DNA of 64,000 bases from Eublepharis macularius (lineage: Eukaryota > Chordata > Lepidosauria > Squamata > Eublepharidae): the NCBI RefSeq assembly GCF_028583425.1, contig NC_072793.1, positions 171,407,681-171,471,680 of the forward strand, read 5' to 3'. Shown piece after piece: positions 19,880 through 31,512 of the stretch. Position 1 is the first letter of the stretch. The number at the start of each line of letters is the position of its first letter. Both the position numbers and the translations under genes were made by a program. Under the pieces are notes generated by a model that was not told where the DNA came from, ran no database searches, and saw only the letters and a list, made by a program, of their open reading frames with translations.

Positions 19880-22800
19880 GTAAGGGAGGTGGGTGGTCCC
19901 ACAGAGAAGACATTCAATGCATGCCAGGAATGCTTCCTCGTAAATCTCAGAGGGTTGGGCTCTTGCCCTTTGGTTCTGGCACTGCCCAAAGAGGAGGGAG
20001 GAGAATGGTCCCCCTTTGTCTAAGATGGCCTGTACAGAGAAGCCCAAACAGATACTATTACTGGGCCATGAATTTCCCGTGGAAAACTATCAGCTTCTCT
20101 GTGGTACGGACGTCTCTGGCCTCTTTCCCATAGGCTGCCCTCCCTTTGCCAATGAGGACAGACTCTTTGGTCTCAAGATGTGCCCCAGGAAGTCTGGGAG
20201 GGGGGGACACAAATGATACCTAGGGGCTCCACTCCCCTCTTCTTTCTACTAGTTTTTCAGGATTAATACACTGCCTCTGTATTTCCCCATCCATAGAGCA
20301 CCTTCCCAGTGATATAAAGTACTCCTTCCATCTTCTTTCTCCTTCCAGGGTGGGGTGTCCTTTGAAGAGGTGGCTGTGCATTTCACCCGGGGGGAGTGGA
20401 GCCTACTGTGCCCAGCCCAGAGGGCTCTCTACAAGGAAGTCATGCTGGAGAATTTTGGGAACGTGGCCTCTCTGGGTGAGGATCCATTACTCTACGGCTG
20501 TCTCCTTCTTGATGTGAGGAGTAACTGTAAGGAAGTTCTTGTTGAGGAAGGGCATGGCCAGGCAGTCTTCCCTGGCCCCAATGGCTCATCTTTGCCACCT
20601 TCCATGATCCTTCCTCGGTTGTGGGAGGGCTTCTGGGTTCTCCTTGCAGAGAGGGAGCCCCTGCCTGGCAGTCCTGTGCCTGAACTCCATGAGAAGAGGT
20701 GCCAAAGGGTGCTTGGCCTGGAGAATGTGGGAGGGTGTAAGCAGGGGCTTCCCTCCTCTCTGGGCTGTGCCTTCCTGGGCTGTGGAAGGGGCTCTGCTGG
20801 CTTCTTTCTGATACTTAGTCTTCAGCTGGCATTTCAGTCTCAGATGGGCACAGAGTATGCACAGACCTACCAGTGCCAGATGGAGGATTCTCTGCCCCAT
20901 GCTGCACTGTGCCCCACACCTGTCTTTACTTGCCTATTGTGTATTTCTGGAGGGACAGTCAAGTTGGCTTGGAACTGCTGGATTTGTGTGCACACTGAAG
21001 AGTCATGATTTTGTGTCTTTTCTGATAAACAGGACCTCAGATTGCCAAACCAGACCTCATAGCCTGGCTGGAGGAAGAGGAGGAGCTGTTTCTCCTGTTC
21101 TCTGATGAACTGGAGGGATTTATAGGTAGCTGCTTAAGCATGTCATGGGTTTCTATGTTGCCTGCACTTCCTTCCAAGGGAAGGTGGGTTTTTATAGATT
21201 TCTTTATTCTCACAGTTGCTTCTCCTCCAAAGAATGTTGGTGAGTTATGAAGGCTGCAGAGCTTGAAGCACAAGAGTAGTGTATTGCGCTTTCATACTTG
21301 ACGGTCTGTGAACTCAACTGCTGCCTCTCCCTCCAAACTACAGAGAACAAATCCAGTGGAAAAAGTAGCTGCTTTTGGGGGGGGGTATGCTAGTGGTCCT
21401 TCCAATCCCCAAACACTGGCCTCCCCAGTCTCGACTCCTTCAATCACCGGGAATTTCCAAGCCTGGAGTTTTAAAAAAAATAAAATTATTTACATTCTAT
21501 TATATAATAGGAAAGCCATATTCTTGACAATTCACCTCTTATCCTGATGCGCCTTCAGAGAGTGCGCCACCGCGAGAAGCGCAGGCAAGGCTACCTGTCC
21601 CTCCTTCCCACCCCCTGCCTTCACCTGGCGGTGATTAGAGTGCATAGCGGGTGGCAATGCCCACCCCCTTCACCCAGCCGGGATCAGGCCGGAGAAGGAG
21701 GCAACGCCCACCCCCCGGCAGGAATCAGGCGGGAAGCAGGTGGCAATGCCCTCCCCCCTTCACTCGGCTGGGATCAGGTAGGAAGCAGGTGGCAATGTCC
21801 GCCCCGCTTTACCCAGCAGGAAACAGGAGCAGAGCATGTGGCAATGTCCACTCTCCCTTTCACCTAGCTGGGATCAGGCGTGGAACAGGTGGCAATGCAT
21901 GCCCCCCCCCCCTTTCACCTGACTGGGATCAAGCGAAGAGGAGGAGGCAATACCCGCTCCCTTTTCACCTGGCTGGGATCAGGTGCAGAGCAGGCAGCAA
22001 TGCCCAAGCCCCCCTTCACACAGCTGGGATCAGGCACAGAACAGGGGGCAATGCTCACCCACCCTTCATATGGCTGGGATCAGGTGAGGTGCATTGCCAC
22101 CTTCACTCGATTGCGATCAGGAGCCAAGCAGGTGGCAATGCCCATCTCCCTTCACCCATCTGGGATCAGGGGTGGAATAGTCGTCAATGCCTTCCTTTAT
22201 CCGGCTGGGATCATGCAAAAAGCAGGTGGTAATGCTTGTCCCCCCCCCCCCCATTTCACCCAGCCGGGATCAGGTGCAGAGCAGGTGGCAATGCTCCCAT
22301 TTACTTGATAGCAATGCTCCCATTCACTGCCCCCTCCCCCCTTTCTAGAGCCTGTTGTATTTTTCCCCACAACAGGCTTTGTTGCTAGCTATTCATAATA
22401 TGCCTTCGTCATTGACTGATTACAGAAAATTATCAATATCAAGTACGGCTGGGACATCCAGTTAACGATGCAGTTGGTTACAGCAACAATCAGTACACAG
22501 TGGTATAGTCTACAGTCTTTATCCCTTTACCAAATCATTCCTGTGAACCATTTTGGTACAGTACAGCCCTCCTATCTGCATTAAAAAAGGCCTCCTGAAT
22601 AATTCAGCAAGATTTGAGTTCAGTTGCACCTTAGAGACCAACAACATTTTCAGGGTATGGGCATTTATGAATCAAAACTCCCTTCTCCAGATACCCGCTC
22701 TGTTTCCTTACTACATCAGATCAGTATTGTAGTTTCCAAAGTGTCTGTTGTTAACAGTGTGCAAGTTCGTATTCCTAACCAGAATATATACCTGAAAATA

Positions 22801-25800
22801 CCTATTTGGCATTCTTTGGTTATATCTGGATATATCTGGCTTATACGGGAACCTTTGAATATACCAGTATTTACATTCCTGAATTATCCAGATGTATTTG
22901 GGAATATCCAGAAATCTCATTTTAAAGATCCCAACAGAATATCCACCCTCTTTGCACATTTCACAGAAACAGGAGAAGGAGGGGAAGATGACAGGTTTGC
23001 TATGTGTCTGTGTGTCACGCTTGCTTGCCATATGCCATTGCCAGGTCTGGATGCTGGTATTCACTGGTTTGATGTTGGTTGGTTGGTTGTTCGTAGGGTG
23101 GGATTCTGTAGTTTGATCTTGGCTGTGATAGGTTTGCATTGGCCCTGGGCTCTGCCTGGCATCTTTGAGTGACACTGGTTCTGTTTAGCGTGTGACACTG
23201 TCCCTTGCTTCAGGTTTTTTCCTACTGGGATTCTCTAATTTGATAGTTCTGGTGGGATTCTCCTGTTCATTTTGTTGGGCTTTGTTGGTTCGCCTGGCAT
23301 TGGGAGGCTTCGCTGGTTGTTGTTGTGTGTTGGCTCAGGCTTCCTGTGTCCTGGAGAAAGCCATGGATCTTTCACCCCATGAAACACTGGAGAGTGGCTG
23401 GGGACAACTTGTTCAGGGAACCGGACAATTCAAGTGTCCAATTCACTTAAAATCTGGTGAGCATTTGGTGGACAGGCAGGACTAGGATCCCTGCAATTTT
23501 AGTACATGTGTCAGTCTATGGAAAACAGGATACGTTGGAGTTGACTTCCCCCTTTGCAGCAAAAAATCCAAGCTCTCTTGAGTCAAGGTTTTTTATTGAG
23601 AAATCATAACTATAGCATATATATGTCTGTAGGTTACACAGAAGCAATAATGTCTGGCTGTCCATAGAGCTCTTGTTGAGAATGACGTATGGAACGCTTG
23701 TTACAAAGTTCCAGTCTCTCCCTGTGAGCCCCCCACTCTCAATGCCCAACCAGCTGGGCATAGTCAGTGGGAGAATGGGAAGGAACCGTCTCAAGGCCGC
23801 TGTGGCGAGCCGTCCGAGATAAGCGTGCTGTCTTCCCAGGAGCTGGATGGCCTGTGTGAAAAAAAAAACCCAACACACACGTACATACAGAGGCTGAATG
23901 CAAAACGATAGAAGATGGAGGGACTGTGGGAAACAGACCTGACAACATGTTTCTTGAAAAATACCCCTTCCAACCTCTGGAAAATTTTCCCCATAGGGAA
24001 TAACAGAGCCAAATCTATTCCGAATTCCCAATAAAACTGAAGGAAAAGGGCTGTTCTCTTCAATTGTTCTCAATCTTTGAACTGTATATTTGTCATGTCT
24101 GAGCCCCATCGATGCCAATTTTAATGATCCTTTTGTTCTGAACCAATCTATCCTGCTGTAACTCGATGCCATTTTACCAATGTCATAACTGTTTCTTTCA
24201 CAGGCTTTCACAGGTGTTTATCTAATGAATTGCAACAGCTTCCAGTGATTCTGACCTTGTATGCTACTCCCTCTCAGACTTTGCTATGTCTTGCTTTCTA
24301 GTTACTCAACTTGATATTATAAATATGTGAAAAGGTGTCACACAAGAAAAGTGCCCAAACCTTGTTTATAATTGGGAGGAGGGAAAAGAGCAGACTTGAA
24401 TGTTAAAAGAGAAGTCTCTCTCACATGATGCCATTCCTGTCAACTTTTACTCTTGCTGCTTAGATGCTTACCTTGTTTCGGAGTAGTCCTATGGACATAT
24501 ATATGGAAATGATCTGATTTCTGAATAAAAACCATTTAACCAAGAACCTGTGTCTTGCTGCAATGGTCCAGGGATCTGTCTACCATATCCTGTCATCCAT
24601 AGCCTGACAATATTAAAACACCTCTCCATAAACATGGCCACGGGGTTAACCTTGATTCCCGGTACTCTAGTGCTGATCTATAATATAAAATTATTTCCAC
24701 TGTGCTGAAACACTGACAGCTGGCCCCAAATTCAGGTCTGGCTCTGTCCCCAGGGGCAGAAAGACTATCAGATGTCAAATGTCCAGCATGCTGGGCCTCT
24801 CTGCCACACTTAGTGGGTCCAGCATCACAGGCAGGAACTCCCCAATGCCTCTTTAGCAGTGCCACAGTTCCATCATCGCTCACTGACCTGGGAAGAGAAA
24901 ATAAACAGGCAATCTGGGCCCCGTATCATTGCCTGAAAACAAATAGACTGTATTGTGGATGAACTTTGGGTCAAAGAAGGGCCTGTATGGCAGACAAAGT
25001 CCCCCTGAAATGCTGTACTCCCATTTTGAGCCACCCCTGAGACATTGGATAGTATGAATTAAGATGTCACAGATTCCCAAGCAAGAATTATCATCATGTT
25101 TCCGAACACCAAGCCTTTGAACTCTGCATCCTCTGTAGCATTTAATTTAGTGCTTTCCCTAAAGTTTTGGCTGCGTTTTTCTATTTTGTGATCCTATCAA
25201 ATGTCTCTCTTTTTCTGCAGGAGGTGAGCGGGAGTCAGCAAATAAAACAAAAGAACAGGCATTAATGGAGAATGAAGATATGTATCTGCAACAGAAAGAG
25301 AACACGGAATATTGTAATGCAGTGAGGAAGGAAGAGGGAAAATACCCACCAAGGAATAATTCTGGTGTTTTTCCAGGTGATATCTCCCACAAAGTTCCAC
25401 TAGTTCAAAAAGTATATGAAAGAGGCTATTGGAATAAGAACACTGTGAATGAGGGAAATTTTCATGAAAAATCAGATGTTGATGTTCACTGTAATACATA
25501 TACCAGAACAAAAGTATTTAAATTGCTAGAGTGTGGAAAAACTTTTGAACAGGCAGAAAACCTTAATTCCTGTCAAAGAATTCACACAGGGGAGAAACTG
25601 TACAAATGCCTGGAGTGTGGGAAAAGCTTCAGTCAGAAAGGAATCCTTTCTTCTCATCAAAGAATTCACACAGGGGAGAAACCATATCATTGTCTGGAGT
25701 GTGGAAAAAGATTCCATCGCAGTTCACACCTTACATGCCATCAAAGAATTCACACAGGGGAGAGACCGTATGAATGCCTGGAGTGTGGGAAAAGCTTCAA

Positions 25801-26542
25801 ACAGAAAGGAGCCCTTTCTTCCCATCAAATAATTCACACAGATGAGAAACCGTATCATTGTCTGGAGTGTGGAAAAAGATTCCGTCATAATTCAAGCCTT
25901 ACATGCCATCAAAGAATTCACACAGGGGTGAAACCATACGAATGCCTGGAGTGTGGAGAAAGATTCAGTCGGAAAGGAGCCCTTTCTTCCCATCAAAGAA
26001 GTCACACGGGGGAGAAACCGTATAAATGCCTAGTGTGTGGGAAATGCTTCAATCAGGTAAGTAGCCTTGCTTCCCATCAAATAATTCACACAGGGGAGAA
26101 ACCATATCATTGTCTGGAATGTGGGAAAAGATTCCATCACAGTAGAGCCCTTAAGTACCATCAAAGAATTCACAGAGGGGAGAAACCATATCATTGTCTG
26201 GAGTGTGGAAAAAGATTCCATCACAGTACAATCCTTATACATCATCAAAGAATTCACACAGGGGAGGAACCGTACAAATGCCTGCAGTGTGGGAAATGCT
26301 TCAAGCAAAAAGGAGTCCTTTCTTCTCATCAAAGAATTCACACAGGAGAGAAACCATACAAATGCCTGGAGTGTGGGAAAAGCTTCAGTCGGAAAGATAC
26401 CCTTACTTCTCATCAAAGAATTCACACCAGGGAGAAACCGTACAAATGTCTGGAATGCGGAAAAAGCTTCAGTACAAGTGGAAATCTTTCTTCCCATCAA
26501 AGAATTCACACAGGAGAAACCACATCAATGCCCATAGTGTAG
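19794..26542 (+). CDS. Gene B: KRAB C2H2 zinc-finger protein (518 aa)
   Basis: Coding exons are 19865-19879 (start), 20349-20475 (KRAB-A), 21033-21125 (KRAB-B) and 25221-26542 (fingers). Their total is 1557 nt in frame. It has the same architecture as genes A and C. KRAB-A and -B look intact, including MLE. Eleven intact fingers follow one degenerate finger, the shortest array of the three. The coding part ends early through a one-base shift after finger 12, and recognisable finger remnants continue for about 300 bp. AATAAA is at 26875-26880. The gene can still encode a protein with a full KRAB and 11 fingers. Transcription and target are unknown. Confidence 0.83.
20349..20475 (+). CDS. KRAB-A exon, gene B
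   Basis: A 127-nt exon encoding [20 protein letters not shown], then [20 protein letters not shown]. Acceptor CCTTCCAG, donor TCTCTGG|GTGAGG. The frame runs on into the intron for about 170 codons, which is not coding. Confidence 0.87.
21033..21125 (+). CDS. KRAB-B exon, gene B
   Basis: A 93-nt exon after GATAAACAG. It encodes [19 protein letters not shown] and acidic tail SDELEGFI, with donor ATAG|GTAGCT. Phases match KRAB-A and the finger exon. Confidence 0.8.
21496..22388 (+). mobile_element. Complete non-autonomous Helitron, copy 3
   Basis: The 5' end is TCTATTATATAATAGG. The body is a ~50-bp minisatellite (21640-22300). The 3' end has a 10-bp hairpin (AGCCTGTTGT at 22349-22358 pairing with ACAACAGGCT at 22369-22378), then TTTGTTG and CTAG. 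In unit C (about 38395) and unit A (about 7728) the host sequence runs TTTACATTATT(C/T)ATA without interruption, so the insertion is exact, has no target-site duplication and is younger than the units. These are Helitron hallmarks. One extra C after CTAG leaves the last base uncertain. Confidence 0.88.
21640..22300 (+). repeat. Helitron-borne minisatellite, array of ~13 units
   Basis: Units of about 50 bp share (G)AGCAGGTGGCAATGCCCACC then TTCACCCAGCTGGGATCAGG, with length and base variation. Read in one frame they give GNA(H)PP-like repeats, but this is a by-product of the repeat. Confidence 0.9.
22389..25220. other. Last intron of gene B
   Basis: Holds the LINE 3' fragment (22395-22610) and Penelope end (22612-22690) shared with unit A, and then about 1.9 kb (22700-24590) with no recognised gene. 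A block at 23975-24030 (GGAAAATTTTCCCCATAGGG) also occurs in unit A at 8452. From 24885 to 25220 the sequence again matches the intron before the gene A finger exon (10915-11199). Confidence 0.6.
25221..26542 (+). CDS. Finger exon of gene B (11 intact C2H2 fingers)
   Basis: Acceptor TTTTCTGCAG; phase 1 start [21 protein letters not shown]. Finger 1 is degenerate (KLLEC, and Cys instead of the first His). Contact residues of fingers 2-12: QGIS, RSHC, QGAS, HSSC, RGAS, QSSS, HRAY, HTIH, QGVS, RDTS, TGNS. Fingers alternate between a QKG-x-LSSH type and a [10 protein letters not shown] type, pointing to duplication of a two-finger unit. It ends [10 protein letters not shown] because the GGGGAGAAA linker has lost one G. 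Confidence 0.92.
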
Positions 26543-26860
26543 GAAAAGATTCTGTTTCAGTGCAGTTCTTACAGTCCTTCAAGGAATTCACACATGGGAG
26601 AAACTATTCAAATGCCTGGAGTGTGGGAGCAGATTCAGTGTGCATTATTACCTTCCCATCAAAGAATTCACACAAGGGAGAAGAAATATGAATATCTGGT
26701 GTGTGGAAAGAGATTCTGTCACAATACAACCCTTACTATCCATCAGGGGACATATCGTATAAATGCCTGGAGTGTGGGGAAAGCTTCAATCAGAGAAGAG
26801 ACCTTACACAGAGAAGAAACTAACTATGTTCAGAATGTGAGGGAAAAGTTACTGTAAAAG
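26543..26860 (+). pseudogene. Decayed C-terminal fingers of gene B
   Basis: Finger remnants continue in shifting frames after the stop: [46 protein letters not shown]. They align with the later fingers of gene A, so gene B once had a longer array. AATAAA follows at 26875. Confidence 0.75.
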
Positions 26861-27239
26861 AGTAAAATACATACAATAAATAATATAGGAAAACAGCTTA
26901 ATGCTTTTCCACCAGGGATTAAAACTACAACCTTGTTTCTTTAACAGAATTCCTTTGTGTGCATTGATAAGATTTATGTAGTGTTAGCTGTAATGATTTT
27001 AAGAGTGTGTGTGTGTTTCTTTAAATGCTTGATGTATTACAGAAGAAGAATGGGTGTGTGTGAAAGAGAGGGATGAGTGAGTGAGGTGAGGCAAACTGCG
27101 ACTGAGAGAGAATGTTTGTATATATTTGTGTGAGAGTTTAATCTTAATCAGTCAAGCTGTGTGGAAAGGCCTGAATGAATCTAAGTCTGTGTGGAGTTAA
27201 TTGTCTTAAAGAAGACCTATGTGGAAAATTACTTTGTGT

Positions 27240-28085
27240 GACTATGAAAAAAACCATGAAAAAAAACCTTTAAGAACAGATAAACTGGGGAGAAGGAAGC
27301 TTGGAAAGTTAGCTCCATCCCTCCCCACCCTAAAGCCTCAAAATAAAATGTCATAACAGAACTCAAAAGTGAATAAAGAAAGAAATATGAGCAAACAAAA
27401 CCTTGAGAAGGAAAAAATGAAGGCAAACTCTTCAAAAAAGCTTCGGGAATTCTTCCCAGCCTTGCAGCAAGCAACAGAGAAGAAAATTGCAACATCCAAA
27501 ATGGCTGCTGAAAACAGCAAGGGTAAGAAAAAACTACCCAAACATATAAATGACAAAAAGGGGACAAAATATTATTGAAGAGGAAATAGGAGAAGGTTTA
27601 TCTTGGTTTAGGGAGGGAACTCGACCTTGCTGCACTCCCTTCCCAAGAAGTCTTGCTGTGTCTTGCTACCCTCTGTCAATATAACTTTTAGTTAGTCATA
27701 CCAATAATTCCTATTAATAATTAATTATCAATATTTTGGCAGTAGTGATATTTATTATTAATATTGTAATAGATAGGGTTGCTCATTAATGTATTAGTAA
27801 ACATGAAAAAAAGAATAAACTACCCAACTTATCTAGCTCAGCAGACCCAATACTAGCCAGAATGCTAGCTCAATTGGAGCAAAAAATTATGAATAAAGTC
27901 TCAACTATTCTTCAACCCTTTGAGGAACAACTTGCTGAAATAAAATCAGCTATAGACAAAGTAGCACAAAAGGCTAATCGTGTCCTTATATTAAGCAATT
28001 CACTGCGATCTGAAATAGCTATTTTACAACAAGAAAATAAACAGCTACAAGAAAGACTATTACAACTGGAAATCCAGACAATAGA
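27240..28085 (+). mobile_element. L1-like LINE 5' part with ORF1 coiled coil
   Basis: From 27862 a frame reads MLAQLEQKIMNKVSTILQPF, then AEIKSAIDKVAQKANRV and ENKQLQERLLQLEIQ, the N-terminal coiled coil of L1 ORF1 proteins. An upstream frame with MSKQNLEKEKMKANSSKK may be the basic N-terminus. It is cut at about 28085, where the Bov-B piece begins. Confidence 0.55.
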
Positions 28086-29060
28086 GGTTGAAAAGGTAGG
28101 GAGATAATATGCATCCTTGTCTGACACCCTTGCCAATTGGAAACCATTCAGTTTCCCCATATTCTGTTCTGACAGTAGCCTCTTGTCCAGAGTACAGATT
28201 GCGCATCAAAACAAACAGATTGTGGCACCCCCATTTCTTTTGAGGGTCTCCATAGCTTTTCATGATCCACATAGTCAAAAGCTTTGCTGTACTCTATAAA
28301 ACACAAGCTGATTTTCTTCTGAAATTCCTTGGTATTTTCCATTAGCCATTATAAATTTGCAATGTGATCTCCAGTGCCTCTTCCTTTTCTGAATCCAGCT
28401 TGAACATCAGGCGTTTCTCATTCCATATATGGCAAGAGTCTTTGCTGTATAATTTTGAGCATCACTTTGCTTGCACGGGAAATTAACGTGATTGTCCAAT
28501 AGTTGCTGCACTCCTTGGCGTCCCTTTTTTGGAGATTGGAATGTAGACTGAGCGTTTCCAGTAGGTGGGCCGTTGTTTTGTTTTTCACATTTGTTGACAT
28601 ATTCTTGTTAAGATTCTGATGGACTCCATTTCTGTGGCTTGAAATAGCTTTATTGGTATTCCATCTACTCCAGGTGCTTTGTTTCTCCCAATTACTTTGA
28701 GTGCAGCTTTTACCTCACTGTCGAGGATTTCTGGTTCTTCATCAAAAGATTCTTCATCAAAAGTATCTGTCATTCTTCCATCTCTTATGTATAGTTCCTC
28801 AGTGTATTGTTTCCATCTTTCTTTTATTTTGTCCTGATCAGGTACTATATTTCCAAGTTGATTTTTCAGCATCCCAAGCCGTGGCTTGTATTTCCCTTTG
28901 ATTTCTTGGATCTTTTGGAAGAAGTCTCTTGTTCTTCCTTTTTTGTTGTTCCCTTCTATTTCTTTGCACTGGTTATTGTAATAGATTTCTTTGTCACTGC
29001 GTGCAAGCTGCTGAAAAGCTGTATTTAGAGTTTTGACCCTATTTCTATTGCCTTTGCGCG
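28086..29060 (-). mobile_element. Bov-B (RTE) LINE, reverse-transcriptase part
   Basis: On the - strand: RSDKEIYYNNQCKEIEGNN, GRNKAPGVDGIPIKLFQAT, DAKECSNYWTITLISRASK, KAFDYVDHEKLW and GKGVRQGCILSPYLFNLY are textbook Bov-B RT segments. The copy is frame-broken and stops before the catalytic FADD block. Confidence 0.88.
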
Positions 29061-29150
29061 GCGTCACGCAAAACTCGCACGAGAAAATGCAATATTTCGC
29101 ATTTTCGGCGCAACGACGCGCGACGAAAGGTAGGCCATCTGGAATCGGCC
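29045..29150. repeat. CpG-dense palindromic insert
   Basis: Short segment rich in CG (GCGCGGCGTCACGCAAAACTCGCACG...) around a perfect palindrome GAAAATGC-aatatttc-GCATTTTC. It is much more CpG-rich than the LINE around it. It looks like a small DNA-transposon derivative. Confidence 0.4.
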
Positions 29151-29828
29151 CTGGTCTTGTTTTAGCTGAGGGGAGGGAAGAGTGGATGCAATCAGTAGCT
29201 TGTGATAAGGGGATCATTTGGCTTCTAATAATGAAATCCATTACTTCTGATTCTGTTACTCTGCTCATCCTCCAACGTGATATATGCCCTCATGTTCCAA
29301 CAATGTCTATCTTCTCTGTACATTGGACAAACCAGCCAACCTCTGCGCAAAAGAATAAATGGACACAAATCTGACATTAAAAATGGCAACATCCAGAAAC
29401 CAGTGGGAGAACACTTCAATCTATCAGGACATTCCATCAAGGATTGTAGTTCAATAGAAACGTTTCAAAAACAGAATCCAACGGGAAGCTGCTGAATTGG
29501 AATTCATATGTAAATTTGATTCAGTCAGGCTTGGATTGAATAGACTATGAATGGTTATCTCATTATCAGAAGTAACTGGTTTCATTATCAGAAGCCAACA
29601 GATCCCATTATCAGAGGCTACTGATTGCATCCACTCCCCTCTCCCCTCTCTACCTATATATCTGACCAGTTTCTTCAAACCCTCCATGCATCTGATGAAG
29701 AGAACTGTGATTCTCGAAAGCTTATGCTACAGTAAAGTTGGTTAGTCTTAAAGGTACTACTGGACTCTTTTCAATTTTGCTACTACAGATTAACATGGCT
29801 AACTCCTCTGGATCCGCTTCCAATTATG
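29150..29828 (+). mobile_element. Penelope-like element fragment with GIY-YIG piece and 3' terminus, inside Bov-B
   Basis: 29277-29495 encodes LYIGQTSQPLRKRINGHKSD then KPVGEHFNLSGHSIKD, the GIY-YIG endonuclease end of Penelope proteins. The terminal region with CTGATGA (29692), a GAGAA/TTCTC stem, GAAA (29716) and GGTTAGTCTTAAAG follows. 29160-29230 repeats part of the tail in inverted orientation. It separates the Bov-B endonuclease and RT parts. Confidence 0.8.
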
Positions 29829-30470
29829 TAATCGATTTGGTTCCTGTGTCAGTCAACCGGTGATTTCCACGTATACAATCATCTTTTTGGTTGCCTGAAG
29901 CATGTATCAGCAATGAACAGGTTGTTGGCTTCACAAAATTCAGTGAGCCGCTCTCCTGCTTCATTTTGTGATCTTAATCCAAATTTTCCAATTATGTTTG
30001 ATTCTGCTTTATTGCCTACTTTTGCATTACAGTCGCCTATGAATATGAGCATATCTTGCTTAGGTGTATGGTCAATTTCTTCTTGGACACTTACATAAAT
30101 GTTTTCTATTTCTTCCTCCTCAGCAACCGTAGTTGGAGCATAAACTTGAATGATGGTTATGTTAACAGGCTTTCCCTGAAGTCTGATTGATATTACTTGG
30201 TCAGACTTTGCACTGTAGCTCTTAACTGTTTGTGCTATGTCTTGCCTCACTATTAGAGCAACACCATTTCTTTTGAGTTCATTTCCGCAGTAAAACACTG
30301 TGATTGTCTGACTGAAAATGTCCTGAGTCGGTCCACATTAGTTCACTCACACCCAGGACTGCAATATTTAAACGTTCCATTTCTTGTTTTATGATTTCTA
30401 GCTTACCTGTTTTCATACTTCTCACGTTCCATGTTCCTATTATGTGTGTCACACAGCTTTGGATGGTGGG
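29829..30470 (-). mobile_element. Bov-B (RTE) LINE, endonuclease part
   Basis: On the - strand: IGTWNVRSMKTGKLEIIKQE, LGVSELMWTDSGHFQSD, NGVALIVRQDIAQ, VNITIIQVYAPTT, IFIGDCNAKVGNK, EAGERLTEFCEANNLFIAD. These are the APE-type endonuclease motifs of RTE elements. Its 5' side joins directly to Helitron minisatellite sequence at about 30470. Confidence 0.88.
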
Positions 30471-30703
30471 GGTGGGTGGGAATTGCAACCTGCCCGACTT
30501 CTGATCCTAGCTGGTTGAAGATGGGGGGGGGGCGGGCATTGCCACCTGCTCCCCTCCTGATCCCAGCCTGGGCTTCCCACTGCGGCGCGTCTGGAGGCTC
30601 AGGCTTCCTCTGCTGGGCTTCCCTCTGCTGCAGTGCCATCTGGTGGCACACCAGGGTAGGAAGTGAGTAGTCTGGAACACGCTACCTCTTTTATATGGTA
30701 AGA
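30471..30703 (-). mobile_element. Helitron 5' end, copy 4, antisense
   Basis: From 30703 leftward: TCTTACCATATAAAAGAGG, the CAGACTACTCACTT block, a CTCF-like site (30631-30646), then about two minisatellite units ending at the Bov-B endonuclease. No 3' hairpin is present. Confidence 0.7.
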
Positions 30704-30936
30704 TGAACTACATCTTGAACAGACAACCTTGGGATTGTAATGCAAAAAACTTGAGTGTCTCTGGGTACTGCATGGGCCAGGATGTTCCAATTCCATTTCT
30801 GTTTGGTACTGCATCTCTTGTAATCACCCTCAAGCCAGGGGCCAATTTTGAGATGCCCAGCTTTCTTTTCTGAGGAGAAACGAGACAGATGGATGGAAGG
30901 ACAGATGATGTCTTTTATTCATACAGAATTCTTTAA

Positions 30937-31188
30937 CAACAACAACAACTTTCAATTTATATACTGCCCTTTAGAATGATTTACCACCCACTCAGAGCGG
31001 TTTACAAAGTATATTATTATTATCCCCACAACAACAAACATCCTGTGAGGTGTGTTTGGCTGAGAGAGCTCTTAGAAGCTGTGACTGACCCAAGATCACC
31101 CAACTGGCTTCAAGCAGAGGAGTGGGGAATCAAACCCAGTTCTCGAGATTAGAGTCCTGCGCTCTTAACCACTACACCAAACTGGATC
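30937..31188 (-). repeat. tRNA-derived SINE (family 1), antisense
   Basis: Reverse complement of the 4833 element, including the B box and the (GTT)n end seen here as AACAACAACAAC. Confidence 0.85.
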
Positions 31189-31194
31189 CCAGTT

Positions 31195-31415
31195 TGAATT
31201 TACTTCATTTGTGCTTCATCTTCCTTCACAAGGGGAATCTCGAGCAACTTATATTATTCTCCTCTCCATTTTATCCTTACAACAACTCTGTGGGGTAAGT
31301 TCACCTGAGAATGTGTAACTGGCCCAACATTACTAAATCAGCTTCCATTGGAAAGTGGTGATTTCAGACTGGTCTCCCAGATCCTGGTCTGAAACTCTAA
31401 CCACTTCCTCATCAC
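31195..31415 (-). repeat. SINE (family 2), antisense, diverged
   Basis: Contains CTCTCCATTTTATCCTTACAACAA and CTCCCAGATCCTGGTCTGAAAC..TAACCACT, the body shared with copies at 48.9, 59.4 and 63.6 kb. Confidence 0.6.
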
Positions 31416-31512
31416 AATGGGTTTAATGGGGTGGCTGCTGCTGAACAAAAGCGAGAAGCCTGAGCGCGTCATGCAAATCATGTGATATCAAGTTATCCAT
31501 GTGGTATATTTA

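Noticed and set aside
20355-21008. 217-codon single-exon KRAB protein
   Set aside because: KRAB-A exon ends at a conserved GTGAGG donor at 20475; the rest is read-through into the intron.
21651-22232. 193-codon frame in the minisatellite (also 32008-32604)
   Set aside because: Frame stays open only because the repeat unit lacks stops; sequence is the Helitron minisatellite.
24070-24560. Possible second LTR (TATA-like TTATAAATA near 24317, AATAAA near 24524)
   Set aside because: No matching TG...CA ends or target duplication could be found.
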